Positions 1 to 9,790 are shown, counted from the first letter of the stretch. The stretch: DNA of 64,000 nt from JADGHX01 sp963837755 (GCA_963837755.1 CAWIOP010000001.1:682001-746000); one strand, 5' to 3'. Numbers and translations: made by a program. The notes: generated from the sequence alone by a model not told the origin.

Positions 1-217
1 ATTCGTGAGCGGGCATGGTAGCTCCGCGCCTCTGCCGGCCGTGCCCCGAAGCGAATACGCGGCTGACCTTCGGACGAGACCGATGGGACGCCGGCATTAT
101 TGCGGGCCTGCCGGGGCATTGCGCGTCGGGCAACCGGCGCGGCCACCAGTGCTCCGCGAAGGCGGCGAGCTTCTGCGCGAGTTGATCCTGTGCTGCATGC
201 GCCTACACTCCTTTCCG

Positions 218-571
218 ATGAGCGATTTCACCATCTATCACAACCCCCGATGCAGCAAGAGCCGCGAAACGCTGGCGTTGCTCGAAGCGCACGGCGTGCA
301 ACCGCGTGTCATCGAATACCTGAAGACGCCGCCGACGGCGGCAGAGCTCGAAGCCATCGTCGCGAAGCTGGGCATGAGGCCCGAGCAACTGGTGCGCAAG
401 AGTGAAGAAATCCACGAGTCGAGCTACGCCGGCAAGACACTCACCGATGCGCAATGGATCGACGCGATGGTGAGCCACCCGGTGCTCATCGAACGACCCA
501 TCGTGTTGAAGGGCGGCAGCGCCATCCTTGGCCGCCCGCCGGAGAGCGTGAAGCAGCTCTTCACGAAGTAG
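218..571 (+). CDS. arsC: Arsenate reductase (glutaredoxin-type), ArsC family
   Basis: A 117-residue thioredoxin-fold protein of the ArsC/Spx superfamily. The N-terminal stretch NPRCSKSRETLALLEAHG carries the single catalytic Cys (RCSKSR), and a VLIERPIVLKGG segment near the C-terminus matches the conserved strand and Arg of the family. In characterised members the Cys attacks arsenate and glutathione/glutaredoxin completes the reduction to arsenite in the cytoplasm. The open frame runs further upstream to position 5, but family length and the MSDFTIYHNPRCSKSR start point to the ATG at 218. No arsR, arsB or acr3 is nearby, so this may be a housekeeping ArsC-like (YffB/ArsC) reductase rather than a resistance determinant. 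Family is secure; substrate is not proven. Confidence 0.88.
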   Translation: MSDFTIYHNPRCSKSRETLALLEAHGVQPRVIEYLKTPPTAAELEAIVAKLGMRPEQLVRKSEEIHESSYAGKTLTDAQWIDAMVSHPVLIERPIVLKGGSAILGRPPESVKQLFTK

Positions 572-710
572 TCCGCGCCCGGCACGAATCGCTTCCGCGC
601 GCAAGCTGCATTTCCAGCGATTTGCAGCAGCCTCGGCTGTTATCGGCCAACCTCATTCCGTCTACCGTAACGGCATCGATGCATCCGATCGCCCGGATCA
701 ACAGCCGTTC

Positions 711-1166
711 ATGTCGTTGTGGTTCCAGCCAAAGCCCCGCTCGGTCCTGTATTGCGATTTCGCAGGCTTTCGCGTGCCCGAAATGACAAAGCGGCGGCCG
801 GTTATCGTGCTGCGCGCTCACAAGCGGAACAGAAAGCTCGTCTACGTCGTGCCGCTCAGCACTTCCGCCCCGAATCCTCCGCAGCCTCATCACTTTCATT
901 TCGCGTGCAGCCCGGTGGTCCACACTGCTCCAACTGAAGCCTGGGCCAAATGCGACATGGTCGTGGTCGTTTCGGTCGAGCGACTCTCCATCAGCAGGTG
1001 GCGCCACGCTTCGCAACGAAGCGTCAGGCCGCAATCCGTGCTCATGATCAGCGAAAAAGAGTTCGCGACGATTCGCCAGTGCGTTGCGATTGCATTTGGA
1101 TTTGGCGCCAGCTCGTACGTTCATGACGATGCTCGCGAGCTGAGTGAGCACGCTGTTGACGTGTGA
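711..1166 (+). CDS. PemK/MazF-family toxin-like protein, no visible antitoxin
   Basis: A 151-residue protein with the PemK/MazF fold pattern: an early YCDF strand, then EMTKRRPVIVL (the conserved lysine-arginine-proline turn), VYVVPLSTSAP and a later CDMVVVVSVERL strand. Family members are sequence-specific endoribonucleases normally inactivated by a small co-transcribed antitoxin. The 139 bp upstream and 233 bp downstream contain no recognisable antitoxin ORF (no AbrB-, RHH- or Phd-like reading), so it stands alone. The C-terminus is longer than that of classical MazF (about 110 aa). It may be a solitary toxin relative with another role. Confidence 0.75.
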   Translation: MSLWFQPKPRSVLYCDFAGFRVPEMTKRRPVIVLRAHKRNRKLVYVVPLSTSAPNPPQPHHFHFACSPVVHTAPTEAWAKCDMVVVVSVERLSISRWRHASQRSVRPQSVLMISEKEFATIRQCVAIAFGFGASSYVHDDARELSEHAVDV

Positions 1167-1277
1167 TGGGAAATGGATAGAATTTCCGCACGATCCCGAG
1201 AGGGGCTTGGAAGACTCGAGGTCATACTCGAGCTGGACCCGGACTGCGATGACAAGCGCCGGGCCCACAAAAACTCA

Positions 1278-1297
1278 GGGCCGCCGAAAGGCGGCCC
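1278..1297 (+). terminator. GAAA-tetraloop hairpin terminator
   Basis: Perfect 8-bp stem GGGCCGCC / GGCGGCCC closed by a GAAA tetraloop, followed by TTGTCATTT and preceded by an A-run, which makes it plausible in both directions. It separates the PemK-like gene from the DUF1203 gene. Confidence 0.7.
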
Positions 1298-1362
1298 TTG
1301 TCATTTCGGCGCTCGAATGGGCTCGATCCGCAAGAATCGGAATGCTTCGCGCGCGGCTGACA

Positions 1363-1396
1363 CGCATCCTGCCTGCCAGGCCGGCAGGAGGATGCG
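1363..1396 (+). promoter_or_regulatory. Hairpin enclosing the Shine-Dalgarno of the DUF1203 gene
   Basis: The left arm CGCATCCTGCCTGCC pairs with CGGCAGGAGGATGCG (one bulged base). The AGGAGG ribosome binding site at 1386-1391, eight bases before the ATG at 1400, lies inside the right arm. If it folds in mRNA it would occlude initiation. Function is inferred only from position and complementarity. Confidence 0.5.
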
Positions 1397-1399
1397 GGA

Positions 1400-1867
1400 A
1401 TGAGCTTCCAGGTTTCGGGGTTGGATTACGCGCAGTTCGCGCCACTGTTTTCGTTGAACGACGCGCAGCTGGCAGAGCGGCGCATCGTGCGGCGCGTGGC
1501 CGACAAGAAGCCTGGATTTCCGTGCCGGGTTAGCCTGCAGGATGCGGAGCCCGGCGATGTGGTTCTTCTGTTGAGCTACGAGCATCTGGCCGTCGCGTCA
1601 CCATACCGATCCCGGCACGCGATTTACGTGCGTGAGAATGCAGAGCGCGCGAGACCCGGCGTCGATGAAGTGCCCGAAGTCCTGCGCGCGCGCCTCCTGT
1701 CGCTGCGCGCGTTCGACGGCGAGGGAATGATGGTCGAGGCGGAAATCGTGCCGGGACAAGAGGCGCACGCCGTCATCCGGCAAATGCTCAGGAACTCGCA
1801 AGTGCAGTTCCTCCACGCACACAACGCCAAGCAAGGCTGTTTCGCCGCGCGCATCGACCGGAGCTGA
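1400..1867 (+). CDS. DUF1203 family protein
   Basis: A 155-residue cytoplasmic protein matching the DUF1203 family along its whole length. It starts MSFQVSGLDYAQFAPLFSL, continues with KPGFPCRVSLQDAEPGDVVLLLSYEHL (the family hallmark), then SPYRSRHAIYVRE, and ends with HAHNAKQGCFAARID. No biochemical role is established for the family, although conserved Cys and His residues (FPCRVS, YEH, HAHNAKQGCF) suggest metal or ligand binding. The start is fixed by a strong AGGAGG site eight bases upstream, which lies inside a hairpin listed separately. It faces the convergent GNAT gene 30 bp downstream. Family call secure, function unknown. Confidence 0.85.
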   Translation: MSFQVSGLDYAQFAPLFSLNDAQLAERRIVRRVADKKPGFPCRVSLQDAEPGDVVLLLSYEHLAVASPYRSRHAIYVRENAERARPGVDEVPEVLRARLLSLRAFDGEGMMVEAEIVPGQEAHAVIRQMLRNSQVQFLHAHNAKQGCFAARIDRS

Positions 1868-1897
1868 CCGCCGCCTGTGTCTGCCTGGAGATCTTCC

Positions 1898-2444
1898 TTA
1901 CAGCGGCCATTCGCGCGTCACCGACAGCAGCTGCACTTCGCGGCGCAAACGGTAGCCAAGATACTCATAGAGCGACAGCGCGCGCGCGTTATCGCGGTGA
2001 ACGTGAAGGAACGGGGTGACGCCACGCGCGAGAATCTCGTTGGTGAGCTGCGCCACGAGCCGCTGCGCGTAGCCGCGGCCGATAAACTCCGGGTGCGTGC
2101 AAACAGCGCTGATTTCCTGATAACCCTCCATGCACATGCGCTCGCCCGCCATCGCCACGAGCACGCGCCCGTGATAGATGCCGATGTACCGCCCCATCTC
2201 GACGGTGCGTGCTCGAAAGAACCCCGGAAAGACGAGCGACGTGAGCGCCAGCATGCTCGACCGGTGCGCTTCCGTGAGCACGACGGCTTCAGGGCCGGGC
2301 CGCACGACGGCCTGCGTGGTGCAGACCATCTGCGTAATCGCGCCGCTGGATTCAATTCTCCACCCGCGCTCGCATCACCGCCAGCGACGCATGCTTCGTC
2401 GTCAGCGACGACCACACCGGATTGTCGAGTGGGTGAGTCCCCAT
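1898..2444 (-). CDS. GNAT-family N-acetyltransferase, 5' end frameshifted
   Basis: The uninterrupted frame (1898-2329, 143 aa) holds the acetyl-CoA binding half of a GCN5-related acetyltransferase of the FR47-like type: EISAVCTHPEFIGRGYAQRLVAQLTNEI (motif A with the R/Q-x-x-G-x-G/A loop), then LHVHRDNARALSLYEYLGYRLRREVQLL (motif B). Upstream, in another frame, the sequence from an ATG at 2444 reads MGTHPLDNPVWSSLTTKHASLAV, a typical N-terminus for this family, before hitting a stop about 90 bases later. The intact gene therefore probably began at 2444 and has lost frame, possibly with a small deletion, near 2350-2370. The acceptor substrate is unknown. Confidence 0.75.
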
Positions 2445-2513
2445 CGTCGTGCTCTTGATCCGCCCGCCGTCCCGGCAGTGGAAGCTACCAAAGCGCAACG
2501 ATTTCCGCAGCGC

Positions 2514-4403
2514 TCATCGCGTACGCAGGTACTGCCTCCAGCCGCCGAGTGCAGTGATGTCATGCGCACCGTGCACCGCGTGCGCCTCGCACAGGAAGCC
2601 GCTCACCTGTCGTCCGTCTTCGAGATCAACTTTTCCGATGCCCAGGGGAGCCGGTATTCCCGCGACGAATCCCCCGAAGTGCTGTGCGGGAACGGACCAC
2701 ACTTCCACGTCGATGGACGCCCCGCCAGTGGGGACGCGCACCAGCCCCGGCCGCAATGGCGGGCCGCCCGGCAGCGCGTAGAACCGATACGCGGGAATCG
2801 TGCGCGTGCGCCGTACGAACGTCGCGCCGCGGCTCGCGAGCTGGTGATTGAGTGGCAGTCCTTCCATGTGTGCGCCGCACATGGCAACGGGAATCCCTTC
2901 GTCGGCCGCCGACAAACCCGGTTGCGATCCCGAACGCGGGTTGGCGTGGGTTGCAAGCGCGATGGCTCGATCCGAAGCGGCAGGCAGCGCAGCGCCCAGC
3001 GCGCCCGCATGATCCACGCTCGCGCGGTGGAAGCGGTCGGCGAGCCGCAGCAGCTGCGCATCGCTCCAAGCGCAGCCGACCAGAGTGACACCGAATGGCA
3101 GCCCATCCTCCTTGAACCCGGCCGGCACGGCGACGGCGGCGAGATCCAGGAAGTTCACGAAGTTCGTGTAGAAGCCGAGGTTCGTGTTGAGACGAATCGG
3201 GTCCCGGTCAACGTCGGCAATCCTGTAGATGGTGCCCGCCGTCGGCGTCACCAGCACGTCGATGTCGCCCCACGCCTCCGCCGCTGCGCGCTTCGCATCG
3301 GCGAGCCGATGAAAGCTGCGAAACGCATCCGCCGCGCTAAGCGCTCCGCTTGCGAGAATGAGCTGACGCGTTACGGCCTGCACGGAATCGGGATTTCGCT
3401 CGATGAATTCGCCTACGGCGTCGTAGCGCTCGGCGATCCACGCGCCGTCGTAGAGCAGCCTGGCAGCCGCGCGGAACGGCGCGAAGTCGATCTCCACGCA
3501 CTGCCCGCCCAGCTGCTCGAGGCGCTTCACGCTCTCGAAGAACAGGCGCGCGTAGTCCACATCGCCGAAGAACTCCAGCTGATCGGCGCGGGGAATGCCG
3601 AACCGAAACGGCCCGGAAGCGAGGGTCGCTGCACGCACCGGCGGCTCCGGTGTGCGCGAGTAGGCATCCGTGCGGTCATATCCTTCAGCCGCCGCGCACA
3701 CGCGCGCGGCATCGCCTGCGCTCAACGCGAAGATCGAAACGCAGTCGAGCGAGCGGCAGGCCGGCACCACGCCGCTCGTGCTGCAGCCGCCCGCACGTGG
3801 GCTTGAGGCCGACGAGATTGTTGAACGCGGCCGGCACGCGCCCCGAGCCCGCGGTGTCGGTGCCCAGCGAGAAACTGACGAGCCCGGTGGCCACGGCGAC
3901 CGCCGAGCCGGAACTGGAGCCGCCCGAGATATATTCCGGATCGAACGCTGTTGCGGCATGCGCCGTACGGCGAACGCGTGCCCGACCAGGCCGGTGGCGA
4001 ACTGATCGAGGTTGGTCTTGCCGATGGGGATGGCGCCGGCGTCGATCAGGCGCTGCACCACATGCGCCGAAGCCGTTCGGCATGTAGGCGAAGTCGGGAC
4101 ACGCGGCGGTGGTGGGGACGCCGGCCAGGTCGATGTTGTCCTTGATGGCGAACGGCATGCCGTACAGCGGCAGCGACTCCGGCGACTTGCGACGTCGAGC
4201 GCCGCGCGCGATAGGCGAGCACCCGTTCGCTTGGAAGCAGCGATGATCCAGCACGTGCCGCTCCGTCGCCTGGGCCACCCGCTCGAGCACATGTTCGACC
4301 ATGGCTGTGACGCTGAACCATCGCTGCCCGATAACGCTTCAGCAGCTCGGCGATGGCAGAGCGTCGGCGGAAGGTTGTTTTCGTCCATGCGGGTCGCGTT
4401 CAT
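2514..4403 (-). CDS. atzF: Allophanate hydrolase (amidase-signature enzyme), frameshifted copy
   Basis: Amidase-signature enzyme that hydrolyses allophanate to ammonia and CO2, the last step of the carboxylase route. The start ATG at 4403 overlaps the carboxylase stop (ATGA). The N-terminal half is spread over several frames by indels. Diagnostic pieces are readable: GKTNLDQFATGLVG, the signature GGSSSGSAVAVATGLVSFSLGTDTAGSGR with its catalytic serines, NNLVGLKPT, and PTAGTIYRIADVDRDPIRLNTNLGFYTNFVNFLDL. The end (VAMCGAHMEGLPLNHQL to GWRQYLRTR) is the separate C-terminal domain of AtzF-type enzymes. Reconstructed length is about 629 residues, normal for the family. The frame breaks look like base errors because similarity resumes immediately. 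Confidence 0.88.
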   Translation of the reverse strand: MNATRMDENNLPPTLCHRRAAEALSGSDGSASQPWSNMCSSGWPRRRSGTCWIIAASKRTGARLSRAALDVASRRSRCRCTACRSPSRTTSTWPASPPPPRVPTSPTCRTASAHVVQRLIDAGAIPIGKTNLDQFATGLVGHAFAVRRMPQQRSIRNISRAAPVPARRSPWPPGSSVSRWAPTPRARGACRPRSTISSASSPRAGGCSTSGVVPACRSLDCVSIFALSAGDAARVCAAAEGYDRTDAYSRTPEPPVRAATLASGPFRFGIPRADQLEFFGDVDYARLFFESVKRLEQLGGQCVEIDFAPFRAAARLLYDGAWIAERYDAVGEFIERNPDSVQAVTRQLILASGALSAADAFRSFHRLADAKRAAAEAWGDIDVLVTPTAGTIYRIADVDRDPIRLNTNLGFYTNFVNFLDLAAVAVPAGFKEDGLPFGVTLVGCAWSDAQLLRLADRFHRASVDHAGALGAALPAASDRAIALATHANPRSGSQPGLSAADEGIPVAMCGAHMEGLPLNHQLASRGATFVRRTRTIPAYRFYALPGGPPLRPGLVRVPTGGASIDVEVWSVPAQHFGGFVAGIPAPLGIGKVDLEDGRQVSGFLCEAHAVHGAHDITALGGWRQYLRTR

Positions 4404-7400
4404 GGCATTGCCTTCAGCACGAGCACGGTCTGCCCCGCCGACACCGTGACCGCCCCGCGGTACAGCGCACTTCGAGCACCACGGCCGCCTGCTCGGCCAG
4501 TATGAGCGATTTCCATCTTCATCGCTTCGACGATCACCAGCGTGTCGCCTGCTGCCACCCGATGCGCCGGCGGCGACGGCGATCTGCCAGACGCTGCCGG
4601 TCACGCGGTGCGCCGACTGCAATGCAGCCATCCGGCACGTCCAGCGCGCTTCGGCGTGCCGGCGCCGACAACGCGGCGACCGTCTCGCGCCACGACAGCG
4701 CCCGACTGCTTCCAGCGCTCGCGCTCGGCTTCGAACGCCGCCTGCTGGCGCGCCTTGAACGCGCGCGATGGATGCCGCGTTGTCGCGCCAGGAACCGGCC
4801 GTTACTCGCCGAGGCTGAGAGTCGTCTCCTCGATGCGCAGCGCGAACCGCCCGTGCGGGAAGTCCTCGCGCATCTTCAGCAGCTCGTCCGCCGTACACGG
4901 GATAGAAGCGGATCTGGTCGAAGAAGCGCAGCAGCCACGGCTTGCCGTCGCGGAAGTCGCGCGGTCTGCCGGTAGCGGTTCCACATCTGCACCGTGCGGC
5001 CGACGAACTGGTAGCCGCCGGGGCCTTCCATGCCGTAGACGCACAGGTAGGCGCCGCCGATGCCGACGGCGTTCTCCGGCGTCCAGGTGCGCGCCGGGTT
5101 GTACTTGGTGGTGACCAGCCGATGGCGCGGATCGAGCGGCGTGGCGACCGGCGCGCCGAGGTAGACGTCGCCCAGGCCGAGCACGAGGTAGCTGGCGTCG
5201 AACACGATGCGCTGCACGTCGTCGATGCGAGTCGAGCCCGTTGATGCGGCGGATGAACTCGATGTTGCACGGGCACCAGGGCGCGTCCGTGCGCACCGAC
5301 TGCATGTACTTCTCGATCGCGAGCCGCGTGGCCGGGTCGTCCCACGACAGCGGCAGGTGCACGATGCGGGTGGGCACCTCGCATGTCGTCGAGCGCCGGC
5401 AGCTGCGTCCTCGGCGTGCGAGCAGCAGATCGAGCAGCCGTCGCCAGCGGCAGCACGCGCGCTGTCGAAGTGAACCTGCAGCGAGCGGATGCCGGGCGTG
5501 AGGTCGACGATGCCCGGCAGGCGCTGCGCCTGCAGCCACGTGCATCAGCGCGTGCACGCGGAAGCGCAGGTCGAGGTCGAGCACCAGCGGCGCCGTACTC
5601 GACCAGCAGGTAGTCTGTCGCCGGCCTGGCGGTAGCACGACGGCGATCGTGCGCGTTGCCGCGCGCGCGATGCAGGATGCAGCGACCGGCATGCGGCGCG
5701 CGGCGCCGGCGATCGTCGCGCAGCGTGCGGCCGCGCGGCAGCGTCAGCGTCTGCGATCGCCGCGGTCCTGCGCCGACTTCGCAGTCGCGCGCCGCCTCGC
5801 CGGCGTCGACGCGCACGAAGCGCACGCGTGTCGCCGGGCCGCAGCTGGCCGAGCTTCCACAGCTCGGCGTGCGACGACGATGGCCGGGCAGACGAAGCCG
5901 CCGAGGCTCGGGCCGTCCGGGCCGAGGATGACCGGCATGTCGCCGGTGAAGTCGACGGCGCCGATGGCGTAGGCGTTGTCGTGGATGTTCGACGGATGCA
6001 GCCCGGCCTCGCCGCCGTCCGCGCGCGCCCATGCGGCTTCGGGCCGATCAGCCGCACGCCGGTGCGGCTGGAGTTGTAGTGCACTTCCCAGTCGGTCGCG
6101 AAGAACGCGTCGATGTCGTCGTCGCGTGAAGAAGTCCGGCGCGCCGTGCGGGCCGTAGAGCACGCCGATCTCCCAGTGCGTCGCCGTATGCTGGGACGCA
6201 GCGCCGCCGCGGCAGCGCATCGCGGCGCTCGCGGACGCACGTCGGCGCAGCTTCGCGCAGATGTGCAGCACGTCGCCCGCGCGCAGCGCGCGGCCGCCGT
6301 GGCCGCCGAAGTGGCCGAGGGTGAAGGTGGCAGCGGCTGCCGAGGTAATCGGGCACGTCGAAGCCGCCCCGCACGGCGAGGTAGGTGCGCTGGCCCGCGC
6401 CCTGCGATCGCGCCCAGCTGCAGCACGCTGCCCGCCGTCACGTCGACGGGCTGCCCAGTACGGCACGGCCTCGCCGTCGAGCGTCGCGCTCATGCGCGCG
6501 CCGGTCAAGCGCGATCACGGTGTCGCGACGTTGAAGCGCAGCGTCGGGCCCGTGACCGTCACTCGAGCGCCGCGTGCCACTCGCGGTTGCCGACGAGGCG
6601 ATTGGCCAGCCGGAACGCGAGCGCGTCCATCGGCCCTGACGGCGGCACGCCGACGTCCCAGTAGCCGAGGCGGCCCGGATAGTCCTGCACGGTGGTCTGC
6701 GTGCCGGGCTCGAGCACTTCGACCGGCAGACGGGCGGTAGCTCGAACGTCGACAGGAACGTCGTGGTACTGCTGCCCGTGCGCGGAACGTCGTCGTGCGC
6801 GAGCATGCCGCGCAGGTAGTCGAGGTTGGTCTCGATGCCGTGCGAGGCTGCGTGGTCGCGAGCGCCTGCTCCAGCTTCGCGAGCGCCTGCTCGCGCGTCG
6901 GCGCCGTGCACGATGATCTTGGCGAGCATCGGGTCGTAGAACGGCGTGACCTCGGTGCCCGGCTCGACCCAGGTATCGACGCGCGCGTCGCCGGCAGAAC
7001 CACGCTTCGGTGAGCAGGCCGCTGCAGGGCTGGAAATTCGCGCGCCGGATCCTCGGCGTAGAGGCGCACCTGGATCGCGTGACCCTTGGGCTCGTGTCGA
7101 TAGCGCGCGCAGGTCGGGCGGCTCGCCCGCGGCCGGCCGCACCATCCACTCCACGAGGTCGACGCCGGTGACTTCCTCGGTGACGCCGTGCTCGACCTGC
7201 AGGCGCGTGTTCACCTCGAGGAAGTAGAACTCGCCGCGTCGCGCGTCGTAGACGAACTCGACCGTGCCGGCGGAGCGGTAGTCCACCGCGCTGCCCGAGC
7301 CGCACCGCCGCGTCGAGCAGCGCGCGCGCGCGTGCTCGTCGGCAGGCCCGGCGCCGGCGTCTCCTCGATCACCTTCTGGTTGCGGCGCTGCACCGAGCAG

Positions 7401-8098
7401 TCGCGCTCGCCGAGCGCGATCACATTGCCCCGCGCCGTCGCCGAAGATCTGCACCTCGATGTGGCGCGCGCTGCTCGACGTACTTCTCGAGGAACAGCCC
7501 GCCATCGCTGAAATTGTTCTGCGCGAGCCGCTCGACGGCCGCGAAAGCGCTCGTCCAGTTCCTCGGCGCTGTCACGACAGAGCTGCATGCCGATGCCGCC
7601 GCCGCCGGCGGTGCTCTTGAGCATCACCGGATAGCCGATGCGCGCAGCCTCGCGTCTGCGTGGCCTGCGCAATGTCCGCGCAGCAGGCCGGTGCCCGGCA
7701 GCAGCGGCACGCCGTTGCTCCCGCGCCAGCGCGCGCGCCGTGTGCTTGAGGCCGAAGTCGCGCATCTGCTCCGGCGTCGGGCCGATGAAGGCGATGCCGG
7801 CCGCGTCGCAGGCCTCGGCGAACGTCGGCGTTCTCGCGACAGGAAGCCGTAGCCGGGGTGGATGGCCTGCGCGCCGCGTCGCGCGGGCCGCTTCGAGGAT
7901 GCGTGTCGTGCCGCAGATAGCTCTCGGCGGCGGGCGCCGGCCCGATGCAGACCGCCTCGTCGGCCTGCGCGCACATGCAGCGAATGCGCGATCGGCCTCG
8001 GAGTACACGGCGACCGAGCCGATGCCCATGCGGCGCAGGGTGCGGATGATGCGGCAGGCGATCGCGCCGCGGTTGGCGATCAGGACCTTGTCGAACAT
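4400..8098 (-). CDS. Biotin-dependent urea/guanidine carboxylase, multiply frameshifted copy
   Basis: Large single-chain carboxylase of about 1,230 residues when frames are joined. The N-terminus MFDKVLIANRGAIACRIIRT opens the biotin carboxylase domain. ATP-grasp pieces (STAGGGGIGMQLCRDSAEEL, EFYFLEVNTRLQVEHGVTEEVTGVDLVEWM) follow, then a carboxyltransferase region of the KipI/KipA type (TTVQDYPGRLGYWDVGVPPSGPMDALAFRLANRLVGN), then a biotinyl domain with EAMKME at 4511-4528. Frame changes occur roughly every 60-150 bases, so no ORF covers more than a fraction. Such enzymes are usually annotated as urea carboxylase. Linkage to UAAP1/UAAP2 and a guanidine-I riboswitch favours guanidine as substrate (inference from known family context). 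ATP plus bicarbonate would yield carboxyguanidine, or allophanate from urea. Confidence 0.9.
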
Positions 8099-8822
8099 CC
8101 GCAATCTCCACCCTCCGTCTCCCCAGTGATGCGATCCCAACGTCTCCCCCGCCTGTCGGATCGTTCAACCGCGTCCCAGATCAGGACCCGCGACCGGCGT
8201 CGGGTTGTAGCGCGTTGCAGGGGTTGTTGAGCTGCGGGCAGTTGGAGATCAGCACCAGCACGTCCATCTCCGCGCGCAGCTCGACGTACCTGCCCGGCGC
8301 CGAGATGCCGTCGGCGAACGTCGAGCCCGCCCTCCGGCGTCACCGGCACATTCATGAAGAAGTTGATGTTGCTGGGCAGGTCGCGCTTGTCGATGCCGCA
8401 GCTCGTAGCGCGCCAGCGCCAGCAGGAAGTTGTCGCGGCAGCTGTGCATGTAGCGCTTGTCGAGCGCGTAGCGCACCGTGTTGCTCTCCGCGCGACAGGC
8501 GCCGCCCAGCGTGTCGTGGCGGCCGCAGGTGTCGGCGACGATCGTCAGCATCACGTTGCCTTCGTTCGAGAGCAGCTGCGTGCCGGTGGTGAGGTAGATG
8601 TTGCCCTGGGCGCGGATCGTGTCGGCCGCGCTGTAGCGCTCGTCGCGGATCGTCGGCGTTGTAGAACAGCGTGTCGACGGCCTGGTTGCCTTCGAGGTCG
8701 ACGATGCGGAACGTCTGCCCGCTGCAGACCACGCCCATCCAGGGCTCGCCGGCGGGCACGATGTCGTCAGCGACGCGTCCGTGGGGTCGAGCGGCTTTCG
8801 ATGAGCGTGATGCGGTGCTCAT
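8080..8822 (-). CDS. Urea amidolyase-associated protein 2 (DUF1989; carboxyguanidine deiminase subunit), frameshifted
   Basis: DUF1989-family protein of the UAAP2 type. Clear family pieces appear in shifting frames: IVPAGEPWMGVVCSGQTFRIVDLEGNQAVDTLFYNADD, LTIVADTCGRHDTLGGACRAESNTVRYALDKRYMHSCRDNFLLALARY, NVPVTPEGG, VLISNCPQLNNPCN. Family knowledge: paired DUF1989 proteins next to guanidine carboxylase form a deiminase that converts carboxyguanidine to allophanate and ammonia. The ATG at 8822 overlaps the UAAP1 stop (ATGA). The C-terminus is uncertain. Reading NPTPVRVLIWD ends at 8080 and overlaps the carboxylase start by 19 bp, while other frames stop near 8184 or 8148. Conserved Cys and His residues are consistent with metal-dependent chemistry. 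Confidence 0.85.
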
Positions 8823-9571
8823 GTCGGCCGCCTCAGCATGGAGCAGTCTCGGTGTTGATGAAAGCCGCGCTCGTTCTCCGGGCAGTGCGTGCGGCAGAGG
8901 TCGTCCGCGCCGCCGGCGCGGCGGCGCCAGCGCGGTGATGCTGCACCGGCTGCGGCGCGTAGTCGGGAGCGCGGGTCGAGCGGGTGCTGGCAGGTGGACA
9001 GCACCACCAGCGTGTTCATCTCGAAGCGCAGGTCGACGTAGCTGCCCGGCTTGCGAGTGGCCGGCGCTGAGAACGCAGGTCGCCCGCGTCGTCCGCGGTC
9101 ACCTTGCTGAAGAAGTTGACGTTGGCGACCAGGTCGCGCTCGCCCAGGCCGTACTTGCCCAGCTCGATCAGCAGGCTGTCGCGGCCGTTGCGGTAGCAGT
9201 CGTTGCGCTGCTCCTGGTAAGCGCGTTGCGCCGTAACGCGCGGCCGACCATCGCGGCGTTCGAGACGCCGCAGAACGGTGTCGTGCCAGCCGCAGGTGTC
9301 GGCGGTGATCGAGCAGAGCACGCGGCCCATGTCCGAGTAGCACACGTGCCCGTGCGTGAGGAACGCCGTGTGCTGCGCCTTGAGCGTGTCGGCCATGTTG
9401 TAGCGCTCGAGCGGCTGCTTCGTGGTTGTAGAACAGCGCGGCGACGTTGGCGCCGCCTTCCACGTCGGTGAGCCGCAGCGTCGTGCCGCGGCGCAGCGAC
9501 GCCAGACCAGTGTGCGCCGCCGGGCAGCATGCTCTTCCCAGAGCAATCGATCGCAGACCAATGCGCTCATG
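8819..9571 (-). CDS. Urea amidolyase-associated protein 1 (DUF1989; carboxyguanidine deiminase subunit), frameshifted
   Basis: First gene of the catabolic operon, starting MSALVCDRLLWEE at 9571. It is broken by indels but recognisable as UAAP1: VEGGANVAALFYN, LERYNMADTLKAQHTAFLTHGHVCYSDMGRVLCSITADTCGWHDTV, YQEQRNDCYRNGRDSLLIELGKYGLGERDLVANVNFFSKVTADDAGDL, and FEMNTLVVLSTCQHPLDPRS. One visible error is an extra C after the WEE codons that shifts the following MLPGGAHWSG. Like UAAP2 it is a DUF1989 protein, and the two together are understood as carboxyguanidine deiminase. The start lies about 29 bases downstream of the predicted transcription start of a sigma-54-type promoter, with TGAGG as ribosome binding site. 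Confidence 0.85.
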   Translation of the reverse strand, partial: HERIGLRSIALGRACCPAAHTGLASLRRGTTLRLTDVEGGANVAALFYNHEAAARALQHGRHAQGAAHGVPHARARVLLGHGPRALLDHRRHLRLARHRSAASRTPRWSAARYGATRLPGAAQRLLPQRPRQPADRAGQVRPGRARPGRQRQLLQQGDRGRRGRPAFSAPATRKPGSYVDLRFEMNTLVVLSTCQHPLDPRSRLRAAAGAASPRWRRRAGGADDLCRTHCPENERGFHQHRDCSMLRRPT

Positions 9572-9610
9572 CGCGTTGCCTCAGCGTGAACAACTTTGGA
9601 GCGAGCGGTC

Positions 9611-9626
9611 TGCAAGGCCCATACCA
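9611..9626 (-). promoter_or_regulatory. Sigma-54-type promoter for the UAAP1-UAAP2-carboxylase-allophanate hydrolase operon
   Basis: Read on the minus strand the 16-mer is TGGTATGGGCCTTGCA, against the sigma-54 consensus TGGCACGNNNNTTGCW. GG and GC have the required -24/-12 spacing, with two mismatches in the -24 block. The predicted start near 9600 leaves a leader of about 29 bases before the ATG at 9571. Confidence 0.65.
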
Positions 9627-9790
9627 GCGCGCCCAAAGTGCTCTCTTCACTGGAATCGGGCCATTTTCCGCGCGCTGCCCGCAAGGCAACGCGCCCGATC
9701 ATGGAGCGCGCCGCGTGTGCCCCGCCTTCAAACGGTGCGTGCAGTGATGCCCAGATGGCGTTAAGGGCCGCCGATGGCGCGCGAAATGCG

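Noticed and set aside
5..217. N-terminal extension of the ArsC-like protein
   Set aside because: It has no family similarity; the domain begins at the ATG at 218 and the extension composition is that of a shadow frame.
2514..6032. A single 1,172-codon minus-strand ORF
   Set aside because: It joins the 3' part of allophanate hydrolase to out-of-frame carboxylase sequence; only the segments matching the amidase family are real coding frame.
9627..9790. NtrC enhancer sites between the divergent sigma-54 promoters
   Set aside because: GCAC/GTGC half-sites occur around 9710-9755 but no palindrome with the expected spacing was found, so none is listed.
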